DNA from: Annulohypoxylon bovei var. microspora
Lineage: Eukaryota; Ascomycota; Sordariomycetes; Xylariales; Hypoxylaceae
Direction of reading: 5' to 3'
DNA: 64,000 bases
Assembly (NCBI GenBank): GCA_022836615.1
Contig: MU405218.1
Location: forward strand, 1 to 64,000
Shown here piece after piece: positions 54,001 through 64,000 of the stretch. The notes beneath the pieces are model-generated. The model was not told the origin of the DNA and did no database searches. It worked only from the letters and a program-made list of their open reading frames with translations. Every line of letters starts with the position of its first letter. Within the stretch, counting starts at the first letter, position 1. Both the position numbers and the translations under genes were made by a program.

Positions 54001-56025
54001 CGAAATAATTAACGAGTTAATAAAAAAATAAATATTATAAAATGAAGTAAATAAAATAAAAATTAATATAAATTTAAACATTTAATTAAAACTTAATTAA
54101 CCTTAATATATTAATGTAAAATATAATTTATTATTAACATTTAAATTTTTTTTATTAACGTTTTTCTTAATTACCGCGATTAGTTTTTTAAATTTTAAAT
54201 TAAAAAAAAATAAATTTATATTAAAGCTTTAAAAGCCGTAAATAACCTTGTTTTTTATTAATAAATTAAATGATAAAATAAATTAAATTAATAAAAAAAC
54301 TATTAACCGAACTTAGTTATTTTAATTAATAAAAAAATTAAAATTTATATATTAAAATTTATTTTTAAATGCTTTTAATAATTATTATTAATTAATAAAT
54401 TATCATATAAAAGAATTATTTAAAAAGGTTAAAATTAATTATTTATAAACCTATCGTAAAATATATATTTAAAAAAAAATTTTAACAAATAATTTTAAAT
54501 GTAAAAATAAATAAATCTTAAATTTTATATAAATTTATAAATATAAAATTAATAAATAAAATAAATACTTAAAATGTAAGGTTTAATTAATGGTTTATAA
54601 CGATTAAAAACTTAAAAATAAAAAAAACATTTATATAACCATTTTAATTAAAAGGTTTTTTCGGACTTTAATAATTATGGTAATTTATTTTAATTTTAAA
54701 TTAATTTAATATAATGTAATTAACGCGTTTATAAACGTTAAATTAAATTATAATATTTTTATACGTATATCCTTAAAGTATTATAAATTAAAAATTATTT
54801 TAAAGTTTTTATAAGTTTTATTTAAGTTTTAAATATTATTTTTATTTTAATAACGAAATTTAATTATATTTTTAAAAAAGTTAAAGTTTAAATTAATATT
54901 TTACAAGTTTTATATATTTAAAAAAAATAAAATATTATTATTTTTTTATGTTAATAATATTATATTAATTTATAAAAAAAATAATGAAAATGTAATTAAA
55001 AGTTTTATTTAAAGGTTAAAAGTTAAATATAAGCTTATAAAAAAAACGATTTATAATGGTTTTTAAAAATTAAAATTATTAAAAATTATAATAAAAAGTT
55101 AATTTAATTAAATTAAGTAACGTATATTAAAAAAATTAATAAATTAATTAATAAAAAAATTTATATACGAGGATATAACTTAATAATTAAAAAGGAGTTA
55201 ACTTTTTTTAATAAAATGGCTTTTAAAAAATTAATTCGTTAATATTAATAAAAAGTTAAATCATTTTTATATGTAATAATAATTATTTAATTTAATATTA
55301 TTTTTATTTATTTTTAATTAACCCGTTTTAACCATAATTTTAATTTTAATTACCACGAAATTATTAATCGAATATTATTATATTTTTTATATATGAAAAA
55401 TCTTATTTTATAATTTAATAAAACCGATATTTTCGAAATAATTAACGATTTTTTATTTATTAATAATATTTTTAATTAAAAAAGTTTATAAATATATGTT
55501 ATAAAATTATTTAAAAACTTAATTAATTAAAGAATTAATAAATAAAAAACGGTTATAACGTTAATAATTAAAGTTAAATTATTAACTTTAAATTAAATAA
55601 TTAAAAAATTTATATTTATATTATAATTAATTTAAAAATTAAATATAATATTTAACGATTTAACCATATATATTTAATGTAATAATAAATAAACGATCGG
55701 ATTAATTAATAAAAATATCGAGAAATTAATAACCCGGTTTCGCCACGTGGATATATATAATTATTAATTACGTTAAAAGGTTTTAAAAAGCATAATTAAG
55801 GTTAAATACGTATTAACGGGGGATATAATAACAAATAAGCTTATTAAAGCCTTAATAAATACCTCGTTAAATAAGTTTAAATTGCAGTTAAAGTTAATAA
55901 ATATATTAATTCAATTGGAGGCTCAGAAAGATCGCGATCGCGATAAGGAGATTAACGAGATTCAAGGGTTATAAATACCAGATTTTATCTCCAGATTTGT
56001 CGTGCCGGCTTTATCTGGGGGGGTG

Positions 56026-56229
56026 TGTTAGATATCAGATGACTAAGGTGGGGAGATTGTGGCGATCATTGGGCTGGTTCATCCGTAAAAGATCAGGCCT
56101 TTAGTTATAACCACGTAATCGTGAGATATTGCCCTTTCTAACCACAACAACAATAATTCAGTTGATCAACCTTTTTATCATCAACCACAAATTACGTATC
56201 CAGTAATTCATCCCCACTTTCGTGTGACA
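56026..56229 (+). repeat. Right LTR, little mutated
   Basis: It keeps its C and G content (for example ACCACAACAACAATAATTCA) where the left LTR reads T and A. It begins TGTTAG where the left copy has TGTCAG, a single C-to-T difference. Confidence 0.85.
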
Positions 56230-56278
56230 GTAGTCATTCCGAGGTCATAACAGTTGGTTCACCAAAAGCAACCTGTAT

Positions 56279-58030
56279 ATGGTAATATCTGCAGAAGTCA
56301 GGATGGAGAAGAGCAAAGAGTTTATTGAGACTGGCAGCTTGCTACAGCTACCCCGGCGGCGACCAGCGTTTTGGAAATGGGTCGTCGCAGCGGCACTGTT
56401 AACTTCAATCCCCCTCTTCAAGGCTAAATCGCTCTTCTCATCACGGTGCCCTCATCGTGGCAATGGTCCGACGCGCATGGCCTACGCCGGTGAGCATATC
56501 ACATGGGAACGATGCGGCGATCTAGGAGGGCGGCCGCTGGAATGTAGCAGCATCGACGTGCCGATGGACCAATTCAGCGCTGCCAACTCCGGCAACAAGA
56601 CTTTCAGCATTCCGCTGATCCGCCTACGCGGCGCCAACGCGACCCAGAACCTGCTCCTCAATCCCGGCGGGCCGGGCGCTAGCGGCATTGATTTCGTGTA
56701 CCGCCGCGGCAAGCAGCTGCGCGACATCGTCGGCGAGGGCTTCCACCTGCTGAGTTTTGACCCCAGGGGCATCAATAGCTCGCGGCCGCTGGCGACGTGC
56801 TATCCCGATGCCGAGACGCGCCGCGAGCTGTCACGCGTGCGCGATACGAAGGTCGTTGAGGACAGCATTGAGGCGTACACGTGGTCGCACAACTTCGTCA
56901 GGGCGTGTGCTGATACCATGGGCGAGCATGCGCAGTATCTTAATACACCGCAGACGGCTGCCGACATGAACAGCATCCTCGATGCCGTCGGACAAGACAC
57001 GATGGCGTACTGGGGCTTTAGTTACGGCTCAATTCTAGGCCAGACGTATGCGACAATGTTCCCCGAGCGTTCCGGGCGCGTCATAATTGACGGTGTCGCA
57101 AACCAGTTCGACTGGTACGAGGGGCTGCTAGACATCGAGACCTTTTACGACACCGAAAATGTGTGGGAGGGCTTCTTGGAAGAGTGCATCAAGGCCGGAA
57201 ATGACTGCGCGCTTTCGTCACTAGCAGCGTCGAAGGATGCCCTAAGGGCGAAGTTCTTGTCATTAGCCAAGCAACTAAAAGACAGCCCCCTTAGCGTCTA
57301 CCTCAATACCACCGTCTACGGCATCATCGACTACGAGACGATCTGGTACAAGGCCATCTTCCCCGCGCTCTACAAGCCGGCCAACTGGTATTCGCTAGCC
57401 GAACAGCTAGCTAAGATACTCGAGGGAAATGCGACAGAGGCCTTGCTCTCTTACGGGTTAAGCGAGCCCTGGAACATCGCAGGCGATTCGACCGAGTTCA
57501 TCACCTACAACGACGGCGCCTCCGGCGCATCGTACTGGCCACAGGACAGGGAGTCAGCCCTTGACGTTCTCATCCCGTACATGAACCAGAGCATTTTCGC
57601 CCCGACAGAGTACGGAGGCTACTACATCAAGCAGCAGTGGAAAGTCCCGCGGACTCACAGGTACGTCCCGCGCATAGGCGTCAAGACCGCGCACCCGGTG
57701 CTCATCCTCTCGACGTCCTACGACCCCGTATGCCCCTTGCTATCTGCCCGCTCCGCGAACGCGGCTTTTAAGGATTCTAAGATTGTCGAGGTGCAAGGGT
57801 ACGGACACTGTTCTGTTTCCATTCCTTCTACGTGTCTCGCTAGACATGTGAGGGCGTTCTTGTACAATGGGACGGTGCCGGACGGCTACACACAATGCGA
57901 GGTTGATGGGCCGTATTTTATTAAGCCGGACGAGGGCGGTAAGGTCAAGGCTCATAGACACTTTGATGATCCGGAGGAGCAGAGGATTCATCTAGCCCAG
58001 ATCGAGCTTGCTAGAAATTGGGAGTGGTAA
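56279..58030 (+). CDS. TAP-type alpha/beta hydrolase (tripeptidyl aminopeptidase-like, S33)
   Basis: A single-exon protein of 583 residues. A hydrophobic anchor or signal (about 31-47, FWKWVVAAALLTSIPLF) is followed by an alpha/beta-hydrolase domain. The oxyanion/HGGPG-like motif is NPGGPGASG (128-136) and the nucleophile S248 sits in GFSYGS. The acid is D482 (STSYDPVCP) and the histidine H510 (GYGHCS), within a C-terminal TAP-like domain. Related proteins are secreted or membrane-bound exopeptidases releasing tripeptides, but the substrate here is unknown. A second in-frame ATG (56303) is possible. Only 44 nt separate the retrotransposon's target duplication from the start codon, so the original upstream promoter may be displaced. 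Confidence 0.85.
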   Translation: MVISAEVRMEKSKEFIETGSLLQLPRRRPAFWKWVVAAALLTSIPLFKAKSLFSSRCPHRGNGPTRMAYAGEHITWERCGDLGGRPLECSSIDVPMDQFSAANSGNKTFSIPLIRLRGANATQNLLLNPGGPGASGIDFVYRRGKQLRDIVGEGFHLLSFDPRGINSSRPLATCYPDAETRRELSRVRDTKVVEDSIEAYTWSHNFVRACADTMGEHAQYLNTPQTAADMNSILDAVGQDTMAYWGFSYGSILGQTYATMFPERSGRVIIDGVANQFDWYEGLLDIETFYDTENVWEGFLEECIKAGNDCALSSLAASKDALRAKFLSLAKQLKDSPLSVYLNTTVYGIIDYETIWYKAIFPALYKPANWYSLAEQLAKILEGNATEALLSYGLSEPWNIAGDSTEFITYNDGASGASYWPQDRESALDVLIPYMNQSIFAPTEYGGYYIKQQWKVPRTHRYVPRIGVKTAHPVLILSTSYDPVCPLLSARSANAAFKDSKIVEVQGYGHCSVSIPSTCLARHVRAFLYNGTVPDGYTQCEVDGPYFIKPDEGGKVKAHRHFDDPEEQRIHLAQIELARNWEW

Positions 58031-58135
58031 TTGCCTCGAAATCTATATTAAAATATTAACTATTGGTAGTATAATGAGCATATCGTCCTTGCGTCTATAT
58101 ATAAATTTAAAAAAATTCCTATGATACCCATGTGT

Positions 58136-59103
58136 TCATGCCACTTCCTTTTCCCACTCCTCCCGCGGCGGGTCTCGCAGCTCCGGCCGCGCAACCCCCT
58201 TAACCTCAGCCAGCAAGTCAATACTCTTCCGAAAGTAGTGCCTGCCAATGCCATACTGATCGATCCGGCCGCCCGTCTCCAACAGATCATTCAGCGCATT
58301 GCCCGCCCAATCCTCGACCGTCTCGCGCCGCTCCCTGCGCGTCTCAAACAGCGTCTTCAGCCCATCCCGCCGCGCGCGGTCCAACAGCCCGCGCTCGCGC
58401 TTATTCGGGCCGTCGCGCTTGCCCCGCAGCATCTTGCGCAGCGCGCGCTCCTCGACGCAGACCTCCGCGTGGGGCAGCGCGACCGCGTACGCCTGCCCGG
58501 GGACCTTGCCCGCGTTCGCGTCGGCGCCGACGCGCGTGGTGATGAGGGAGACGAGCAGCTCGTCGAGCTCTTGGTGGGGCTTCTCGGACTCGCCGAAGCC
58601 GGCTGCTTTCACGGTGGCGTCGAGGTCGCCGTACGAGTGCTCGCCCAGGTCTAGGACTAGGTTGAAGGCGAAGGCGGGGGAGACCTCTGCTAGCTCCCGG
58701 GCGGTGGGGATGAAGGACGTCATGGCCTGGGCGAAATCATCTGCTGTCTGTTCGGGCGTGAGTTGTCGCCCGGATGGATCTAATGCTAGGTGCGTAGGTA
58801 GGTATTACTTACGATGCCGTCCCACGGGGTCGGGTTTAGCTTGTATTTCTTCATATACCCGTTGAATGTCTTGTCTACGCTCTTTAAGGCGTCTTTGTAC
58901 AGCTTGGCCGGCGTGGGGTCCTTCTTGACGGCTGGCTTCTGGGCTTTCTGCTTCTTGGCCCCTTGAGGGGCAACCTCGTCGTCGTCGGATTCATTGGACG
59001 AACTGGATCGTTGTGGGGTAGTTGACCAAGAGAGCTTCGTCTGCGTCTGTCCATCTTTACGCAGGTCAAGATTTGCTTGACTGCGAGTTCGTTTGGGCGC
59101 CAT
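58136..59103 (-). CDS. Hypothetical protein, basic N-terminus and helical C-terminal domain
   Basis: Exons 59103-58813 and 58747-58136 give 300 residues. The 65-nt intron (GTAAGT to GAACAG) joins NPTPWDGI to TADDFAQAMTSF. The first 70 residues are basic and Ser/Asp-rich (MAPKRTRSQANLDL, SSSSNESDDDE, KKQKAQKPAVKK) and look nuclear-localising. The rest is a mostly helical, Arg/Glu-rich domain (FNLVLDLGEHSYGDLDATVK, EERALRKMLRGKRDGPNKRERG, RIDQYGIGRHYFRKS) that I cannot name. The second exon is GC3-rich. It converges on the TAP-like gene with about 105 nt between stops. Confidence 0.8.
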
Positions 59104-59923
59104 TCTAGTCTTGATTTGTAACCTTAAGTTAATACATAGATTTGCACTGCGAAATGCTTGAAGTATGTGATATGATTGAGTACTCTAGAACTTCCTGATT
59201 TATACGTTTTTAATATTCGTTTTACAAGCACGGGCTCGGCGCGTACAAAATCAAAGACGTGTTTTTACGCGTAAAGTCGGTGCTTCAACTATTGGGATGG
59301 CACCGATATCCCGGCCAGATAAAATTGGCAGTGACAGGATCGACAAAGGCATAAACTAACGTTCATTTGGACATACGTAATTAACCTTGTCTGCCGGGTT
59401 CTCTGTTTTCCAAATATAGAATTTAATTGGGGCTTAATGAAGGCATTCCCGCCGCCTCGGGTCGCATAGTAAGAATTCATCAGCCCCCAAAATCAGAGAA
59501 TGTTTGACATGAATAATAATAAGAACTTTAGGTACCTAGGTAGAATCTTCTAAATTAAACTAAGGCTATAACGTAGTCAAAAATAATCAGTAGGTTATAA
59601 CAGTGAAGCGTCTTTGATCATTGCTTGCTTTAATGCCGTGTTGTATCTTTCGCCACTGTATTGAACTGTGTGATATTCTATTCCCTCATTACCTAATTAG
59701 CAGCAATGATACGTGTAAATTACTTAAAAAGATAGACCATGGGATGGATAGATAACTAGGAAGTGTAAGCCAGCAAAGCTACCGTACATAACACATGCTC
59801 CATTTAATCCAATTTCCTCCCTTGAAAGACAACGTGGGTCCCGCAAGCATGTTTTCATGTGCCAAATCTGAATTTATATATGTAATTAAGCCCCCTTGAA
59901 TTTCTCCATCCTAGATCGTAGCC
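59104..59923. other. Intergenic with dispersed-repeat copy C
   Basis: No gene. Copy C of the dispersed repeat is at 59671-59730 and an AGGTACCTAGGTAG tract is near 59531. Confidence 0.5.
59671..59730. repeat. Dispersed repeat, copy C
   Basis: CCCTCATTACCTAATTAG, then ATGATACGTGTAAATTACTTAA, matching the order of blocks in copies A and B. Confidence 0.4.
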
Positions 59924-60203
59924 ATGAGCACCTATTCCTACAGCGTCTCCACCAAGCCCGGCTTGGCACCGGACGATTCCAAAGCACACCATGTCAAGAA
60001 CAAGAAGTTAAGTTTGAAAACTCATTTCCGTCCTACGGGCAGTGAAGGGATCGCCCGGTATAAATCCCCTTCACTCTTAAATGAGTGATCCAATGTACAC
60101 TATAGATGTTTTCTTAGCGTGGTGTATCTTGCATCTTAGCAGCTAACATAGCTACCTCGCCCAAGGCAAACTCCCTGTTTCCGACACATCTAAGGCCGAC
60201 ATA

Positions 60204-60211
60204 CCCACCAC
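60204..60211. other. Target-site duplication, left (CCCACCAC)
   Basis: The 8-bp CCCACCAC is repeated exactly at 60679-60686 on the other side of the insertion. Confidence 0.85.
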
Positions 60212-60678
60212 TAGGGTTCGGAATTTTTAAATGCGTATAATGAAAATGCGTATTATGCATGCATTAATGCCGCATTTTGGTTGATTATGCGCATAACGGA
60301 TCGGAAAAACCCACCGGCCCCATATTTCTAATAGTGTATGCAATATTTCTAGTACATACCCACTTAAAAGGATATACCTACCCACTTAAGAGGTCACACC
60401 TACCCACGTAAAAGCATTTCAATTGTTCGCGCTCAATCATTCAAATCGTCTTAATCGCATATTAAAAAATTGGAAAAAAATCAATAACATAATAAACATC
60501 ACATTGCGAATAAAATGAACCATATAATTATAAAAAGTATGACGTGGTGGTGGTAAAAGATCTATTATGCATGATCATGCAAATCAAAATGCAATTTTGT
60601 ATGTGTATAATGGTATTATGTATGTATTGCATTTAAATGCTGCATTTTGGCTCAAAATGCGCATTTTGCCGATCCCTA
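60212..60678. mobile_element. 467-bp non-autonomous hAT-type transposon (MITE)
   Basis: The ends are inverted repeats TAGGGTTCGG and CCGATCCCTA, with one mismatch, and the 8-bp target duplication CCCACCAC is typical of hAT elements. Subterminal regions on both sides carry repeated AATGCG/AATGCATT/GCATTTTG motifs, also usual for hAT. No transposase frame is present. The element lies in the coding part of the NAPE-PLD-like gene. Confidence 0.85.
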
Positions 60679-61607
60679 CCCACCACCCATCCAAGCTTTC
60701 TCCCATCGCGAACCGCTGGAAACAGCTTCCTTCGCGCGACTTGGCTAGGACATGCCTGCTATTATGTCGAGTTTCCCTCCGGGTTCCGCGCCCTGCTTGA
60801 CGCGGTCTTTGAGGAGCGTTTTAACCGCATGGGTCCTAAGCGATTCACTTCCGCCGCCTGCGGGCCTGAGGACTTGCTAGGTCTTGACGCCATTTTCATT
60901 AGCCACGACCACCATGATCATCTCTCGTATCCTACGGTGGAAGACCTAGTTTGCGTACATCCTAATGTGCAATTTTTCGTCGGCATCAGGTTAGCGAAAT
61001 GGTTCCAGGAGAGTGGCGTTGGCGCCGTAATGGAGATGGACTGGTGGGATGATGCTGAGGTGATCCTAGAAAGGAAGGCAGCGAATGCAAACCCTGGAAA
61101 CGACACCGACCCGGAGCGCCTCAGTGTCCAGGTCTCATGTCTTCCTACCTAGCACGGCTCCTTGCGGTCCTCACTTAACAAAGACTACACTCTCTGGGCA
61201 TCTTGGGCCGTCACGTCGGGGGCCAAGTCCGTCTGGTTTGCCGGCGATACCGGATACCGTTGTGTTACAGAGGGCATTGAGGAACTAGGTCCAGGATATG
61301 ACGAGCTGCCTCGGAATCCGTAGTTCTCACCCTTCGAGGGTCGTTTAATTTAGGGTTGATCCCGATCAGCGCATACCAACCACGCATGATGTGCAGTCCT
61401 GTACATGCAAGCCCCTACGATGCTGTCGAGATCTTTCAAGATACAAAGTGCAAGGCGACGTTGGCCATGCATTGGGGTACGTGGGCATTAACAAGCGAGC
61501 CCGTCAACGAGCTACCCAGGAAGCTTAGGGAAGCGCTGAAAGTGAAGGGCCTTCCGGAAACGGGACTCTTCGACGTGTGCGCTATCGGAGAGAGCCGCAA
61601 ATTCTGA

Positions 61608-63448
61608 GCCTACTCAATTTTCTAGTCGTTCTTGTTGGAAATTACTTACTAGGTAGGTAGTTTACACGACTTACTTCTGTATACCTATATCAACCTAAAA
61701 CATGAAGATGTTGCGAGACCGCGTTACAAATATTATGAGAACTATGGAACTTCCCAAGTTTTGGTCTGCTTAAGTCATTGGTCATATATCATTGGGACGA
61801 ATTTCTTATTATCTCGTCACCACGAAAGGTCGACGTCTCCGTTTCAAGGCAGTACCTCTTTCGCCTCCATTAGGGTGGGTTTTCAGTGTGTTGAAAAGTG
61901 TCACCAACAGCCCAACAAACCCCTCATTTATTTTTGCTTTTCTACCCTTTCGCGTGGATGTGAATCAAAAGACAGATCTCTGGTAGTACGACATATAACT
62001 AGCAGATCTTAGCGAGGTTGCCCTTGTATTTTTAACTGTCAATACCCACGCGGTCAAGCTTTATGTCTCACATATATCTACTACTCTACCAAGTAACAGC
62101 AGGGGATCCATGACTTTGGCGCTATGAGTGCATCTTGGGGTAGGACAAGATCCAGTGTACCACCAACTACACAGCACACGTCCCGTTCGACGGTTATGTA
62201 CGGCCTAATGCAGTTTAAAGATATTGGCCGCTAAGGATGGCGTAAATTAGGACCGATTCCCCTAAGAAAACGGAAATCTACCCTTCTCCTTTCATACAAG
62301 GCTTTCGAAATCAGTACCGATGATCATCCACAAACATCACGTCTTCGAGCCGCCTCAAATTCCAGTTTGCCTCACATCCTGTGTCATGAAGCAGACTGCG
62401 TAAACCTCATGTGGCAATCTGGCGATCCCAAAACTCTAGATGACTACCTATCTATACTCGGATCAACCAATTCTAGGACTTCGCATTGTTGATACCAATC
62501 TGATGGCCTCACGCTATATCCGACAGCATTGAGCATCAAGTCCTTGCCTTCGCAATATCCCAAGAGAGAATAATGTTCACAGTGCTAATAACTAAGTTAT
62601 ATTACGAAAGTTGGGAAAGAGATGTTCTTATATGCATGATCCCTGGTCCTCGGTGGTTTTGATAACCAAGTGCTACAATTACGTGGCTTCGAGACTGACC
62701 CCTTGGCTGAAGTCGCCGTTTATTCAAGGAAATGCCTTTGTTAAAGGGGTTTGAATGATCAACGGGTTCATGATCACCGAGAAGGATGGGTGTGAGGACA
62801 TGTGGTTATACGACACCTTGAGGGAAGGATGCTGAGACACTATCGAGAAGATACTCAAGGACGCTAATATAGCAAGGGGTAATGGATACTCCGACTGCCT
62901 ATACAAGCTTTCGATCGTGACCTTTGCTATAGGGCACAGCTCTGACACGAAAGATATGTGGCTGCTATCAGTAAATTGTATTTTTTTATTTTCCAGGAAC
63001 CGATTGAGCCTTGATTTCTATCTCACTACTAAGTGCGTTATATGTTCCATGGGAGACAAATCCAAGATTAAGGACTATAACGTGATAGAGCTAACCATAG
63101 ACGTTATTGATCCGATCTATCATCCGATGACATACTAGTGTCTAGAAAGAAAGGGTAGTGATTACTCTCCTGTCATAGAAAAGTAACCGAGTCAAGTATT
63201 AATTACCTACCTAAATAGGTAGTGAATCAGGTTTCAAAGTCATCCTCTGCTCAGAAGATGCGAAAAGTTTGACCCAAGCATGTCATTCAAACACCATGAT
63301 GCAGTACAGCGCACGAGGGGTTCGGATATGAGACGACGCCTTTGTCAGTGATCTAGGTCTTAGGAAGAGAAACTTTGAAAATGCTTTCTATAAGACGTTC
63401 CGAAACCAGCATCCTAACAAATCCCCCCTGCAGTCTATCTTCGCGATA
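61608..63448. other. Intergenic, no supported gene
   Basis: Several frames of 60-83 codons exist, none with a recognisable product. The stretch could include old gene debris but I can name none. TACCTACCTAAATAGGTAG is at about 63203. Confidence 0.45.
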
Positions 63449-63482
63449 CCAACACTTACCAACACTTACCAACACTTACCAA
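63449..63482. repeat. 10-bp tandem repeat ACCAACACTT
   Basis: Three full copies and a partial fourth of ACCAACACTT, about 45 nt upstream of the last gene's start codon, probably in its 5' leader. Confidence 0.85.
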
Positions 63483-63523
63483 CATAAACATTAGCGAAGT
63501 TTGAGATTCGAAGGTTCACTAAG

Positions 63524-64000
63524 ATGCCACGGTCCAGGTCCTCGAGTTCGTCTAGCAGCAGCTCATCTAGCTCGGCGAGCTCCAACTCAACGCGAAACAG
63601 CGAGGCCAAACATAAAAGTAAACATAGACATCCGGTTCGTGAGATCTTGGCCCAATTCCCGCCTATATCGCCCCCTGCGCAGAATGAAGAACCGCTAGCA
63701 GTTGAAGTGAACTACGAGGGTAGACAGGAGGCCGAGGGAAGCGGTAGTGTTTATACTGTGCTCTTGTCGCACGACCGCCCATCATCTCCCCAACTCGTCA
63801 GAAGGACTTCCGCATACCGATCTTCGAGCGCGGAACCGCTCCTGAGACGCGGAGAAGATGCCTCGGAAACCCAACCGGATTACTCGGCGACCGTAGCACA
63901 GCCCGATGCAAAGGACGCTGAGCAGTCGCCGAAGACTTGCAAGAGTCGCATGAGGGGTTGTTGGACTGCTTTGTTGATTTGCCTGGGATACAGACGCATT
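63524..64000 (+). CDS. Serine-rich protein, 5' part only (runs off the window)
   Basis: From ATG 63524 (AAGATGCC) the frame is open for 159 codons to the window end. It starts with a Ser/Arg tract (MPRSRSSSSSSSSSSSSASS) and a basic KHKSKHRHPVREIL. A disordered, acidic and Ser-rich part with a LLSHDRPSSPQLVRR segment follows. The last visible residues (CWTALLICLGYRRI) are hydrophobic and may begin a TM helix. The family is not recognisable from this part. Confidence 0.7.
   Translation, partial: MPRSRSSSSSSSSSSSSASSNSTRNSEAKHKSKHRHPVREILAQFPPISPPAQNEEPLAVEVNYEGRQEAEGSGSVYTVLLSHDRPSSPQLVRRTSAYRSSSAEPLLRRGEDASETQPDYSATVAQPDAKDAEQSPKTCKSRMRGCWTALLICLGYRRI

Larger units (their letters stand above)
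50864..56229 (+). mobile_element. Ty1/copia-type LTR retrotransposon, RIP-mutated
   Basis: A 5366-bp element with two 204-bp LTRs (50864-51067 and 56026-56229) beginning TGT and ending ACA, a 5-bp duplication GTAGT, and a G-run polypurine tract (56017-56023) just before the right LTR, so it reads on the + strand. The internal 5 kb is extremely AT-rich, and its frames are full of stops, as after RIP. Remnants of reverse transcriptase are still legible with D-to-N changes expected from G-to-A: a VINAFINVKL block (about 54714-54745) and a YVNN in place of the YVDD box (54947-54958). Their position near the 3' end fits the copia gene order (integrase before RT). Confidence 0.85.
59924..61607 (+). 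pseudogene. NAPE-PLD-like metallo-beta-lactamase-fold gene, disrupted
   Basis: From ATG 59924 (MSTYSYSVSTKPGLAPDD) the sequence follows fungal N-acyl-phosphatidylethanolamine phospholipase D-like proteins, which release N-acylethanolamines using two zincs. The body resumes after a transposon insertion (60212-60678): FLRATWLGHACYYVEF, then HDHHDH (the HxHxDH zinc motif near 60903-60920), LSYPTVEDL, LDWWDD-like, FAGDTGY, SPVHASPYDAVEIF and MHWGTWALT. Lesions are the insertion, a TAG at about 61150 in place of the expected Gln before H, a TAG at about 61321, and a frameshift near 61345 before IPISAYQPR. If the insertion and one duplicate copy are ignored, codons run on from SKADIPTTHP to SFLPSR. 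The 5' part between 59990 and 60130 is also poorly preserved. Confidence 0.8.

Noticed and set aside
50940..55980. Possible centromere-like AT-rich block
   Set aside because: The block is bounded by two LTRs and a target duplication, and shows reverse-transcriptase remnants, so a RIP-mutated retrotransposon explains it.
62280..63140. Possible remnant of a larger gene
   Set aside because: A few protein-like snippets occur in different frames, but no family motif could be confirmed.
63449..63482. Short direct repeats considered as a CRISPR-like array
   Set aside because: The 10-bp units are contiguous without spacers, and the genome is fungal.

Overview
The window is nuclear DNA of a filamentous ascomycete (Pezizomycotina, most likely a Sordariomycete). 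Evidence for this: short introns of about 53-110 nt with GT..AG ends and CTAAC-like branch sites; three HET-domain genes; a fungal dipeptidyl aminopeptidase B; a HEI10-type meiotic RING protein; a LYC1-like acetyltransferase; an AT-rich retrotransposon with the C-to-T and G-to-A signature of repeat-induced point mutation (RIP); and many intergenic TACCTA/TAGGTA microsatellites. The species cannot be named from the sequence alone.

Layout. 1-5.8 kb is gene-poor: a poly-C tract at the window edge, one doubtful small ORF and a short telomere-like repeat. 5.8-9.3 kb holds three related small genes of unknown function (one frameshifted, one with an intron) around a DUF4267 membrane protein. 9.7-12.9 kb carries the HEI10 homologue and a disordered/helical protein. 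14.2-19.5 kb carries a GNAT acetyltransferase, a GC-rich 3-beta-HSD-type reductase and an amidoligase. 19.5-24.7 kb contains a GPI-anchored secreted protein and two non-autonomous DNA transposons with terminal inverted repeats and TA target sites. 24.7-28.8 kb is a pair of F-box-like/ankyrin genes, followed by dapB and a decayed reverse-strand gene.

The most unusual region is 34.1-50.1 kb. A four-TM membrane protein gene and a large HET-domain gene lie head to head, and the same pair occurs again in mirror image (M1<- ->H1, H2<- ->M2). A third HET paralogue (H3) stands alone, next to a Ca2+-ATPase gene fragment and a RIP-mutated Ty1/copia element. The three HET proteins share a fixed C-x4-C-x15-C-x4-C motif upstream of the HET domain and an intron-separated C-terminal exon. 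I propose that the HET and membrane proteins work together, possibly in allorecognition or programmed cell death; this is inference. A YbjQ-family gene lies between M2 and H3.

50.4-64 kb: the copia element (204-bp LTRs, 5-bp target duplication) ends 44 bp (after its target duplication) before the start codon of a TAP-type alpha/beta hydrolase. A hypothetical basic/acidic protein follows. Next is a NAPE-PLD-like metallo-beta-lactamase-fold gene broken by a 467-bp hAT-type insertion with a perfect 8-bp target duplication, plus nonsense and frameshift lesions. The last gene, serine-rich, runs off the window.
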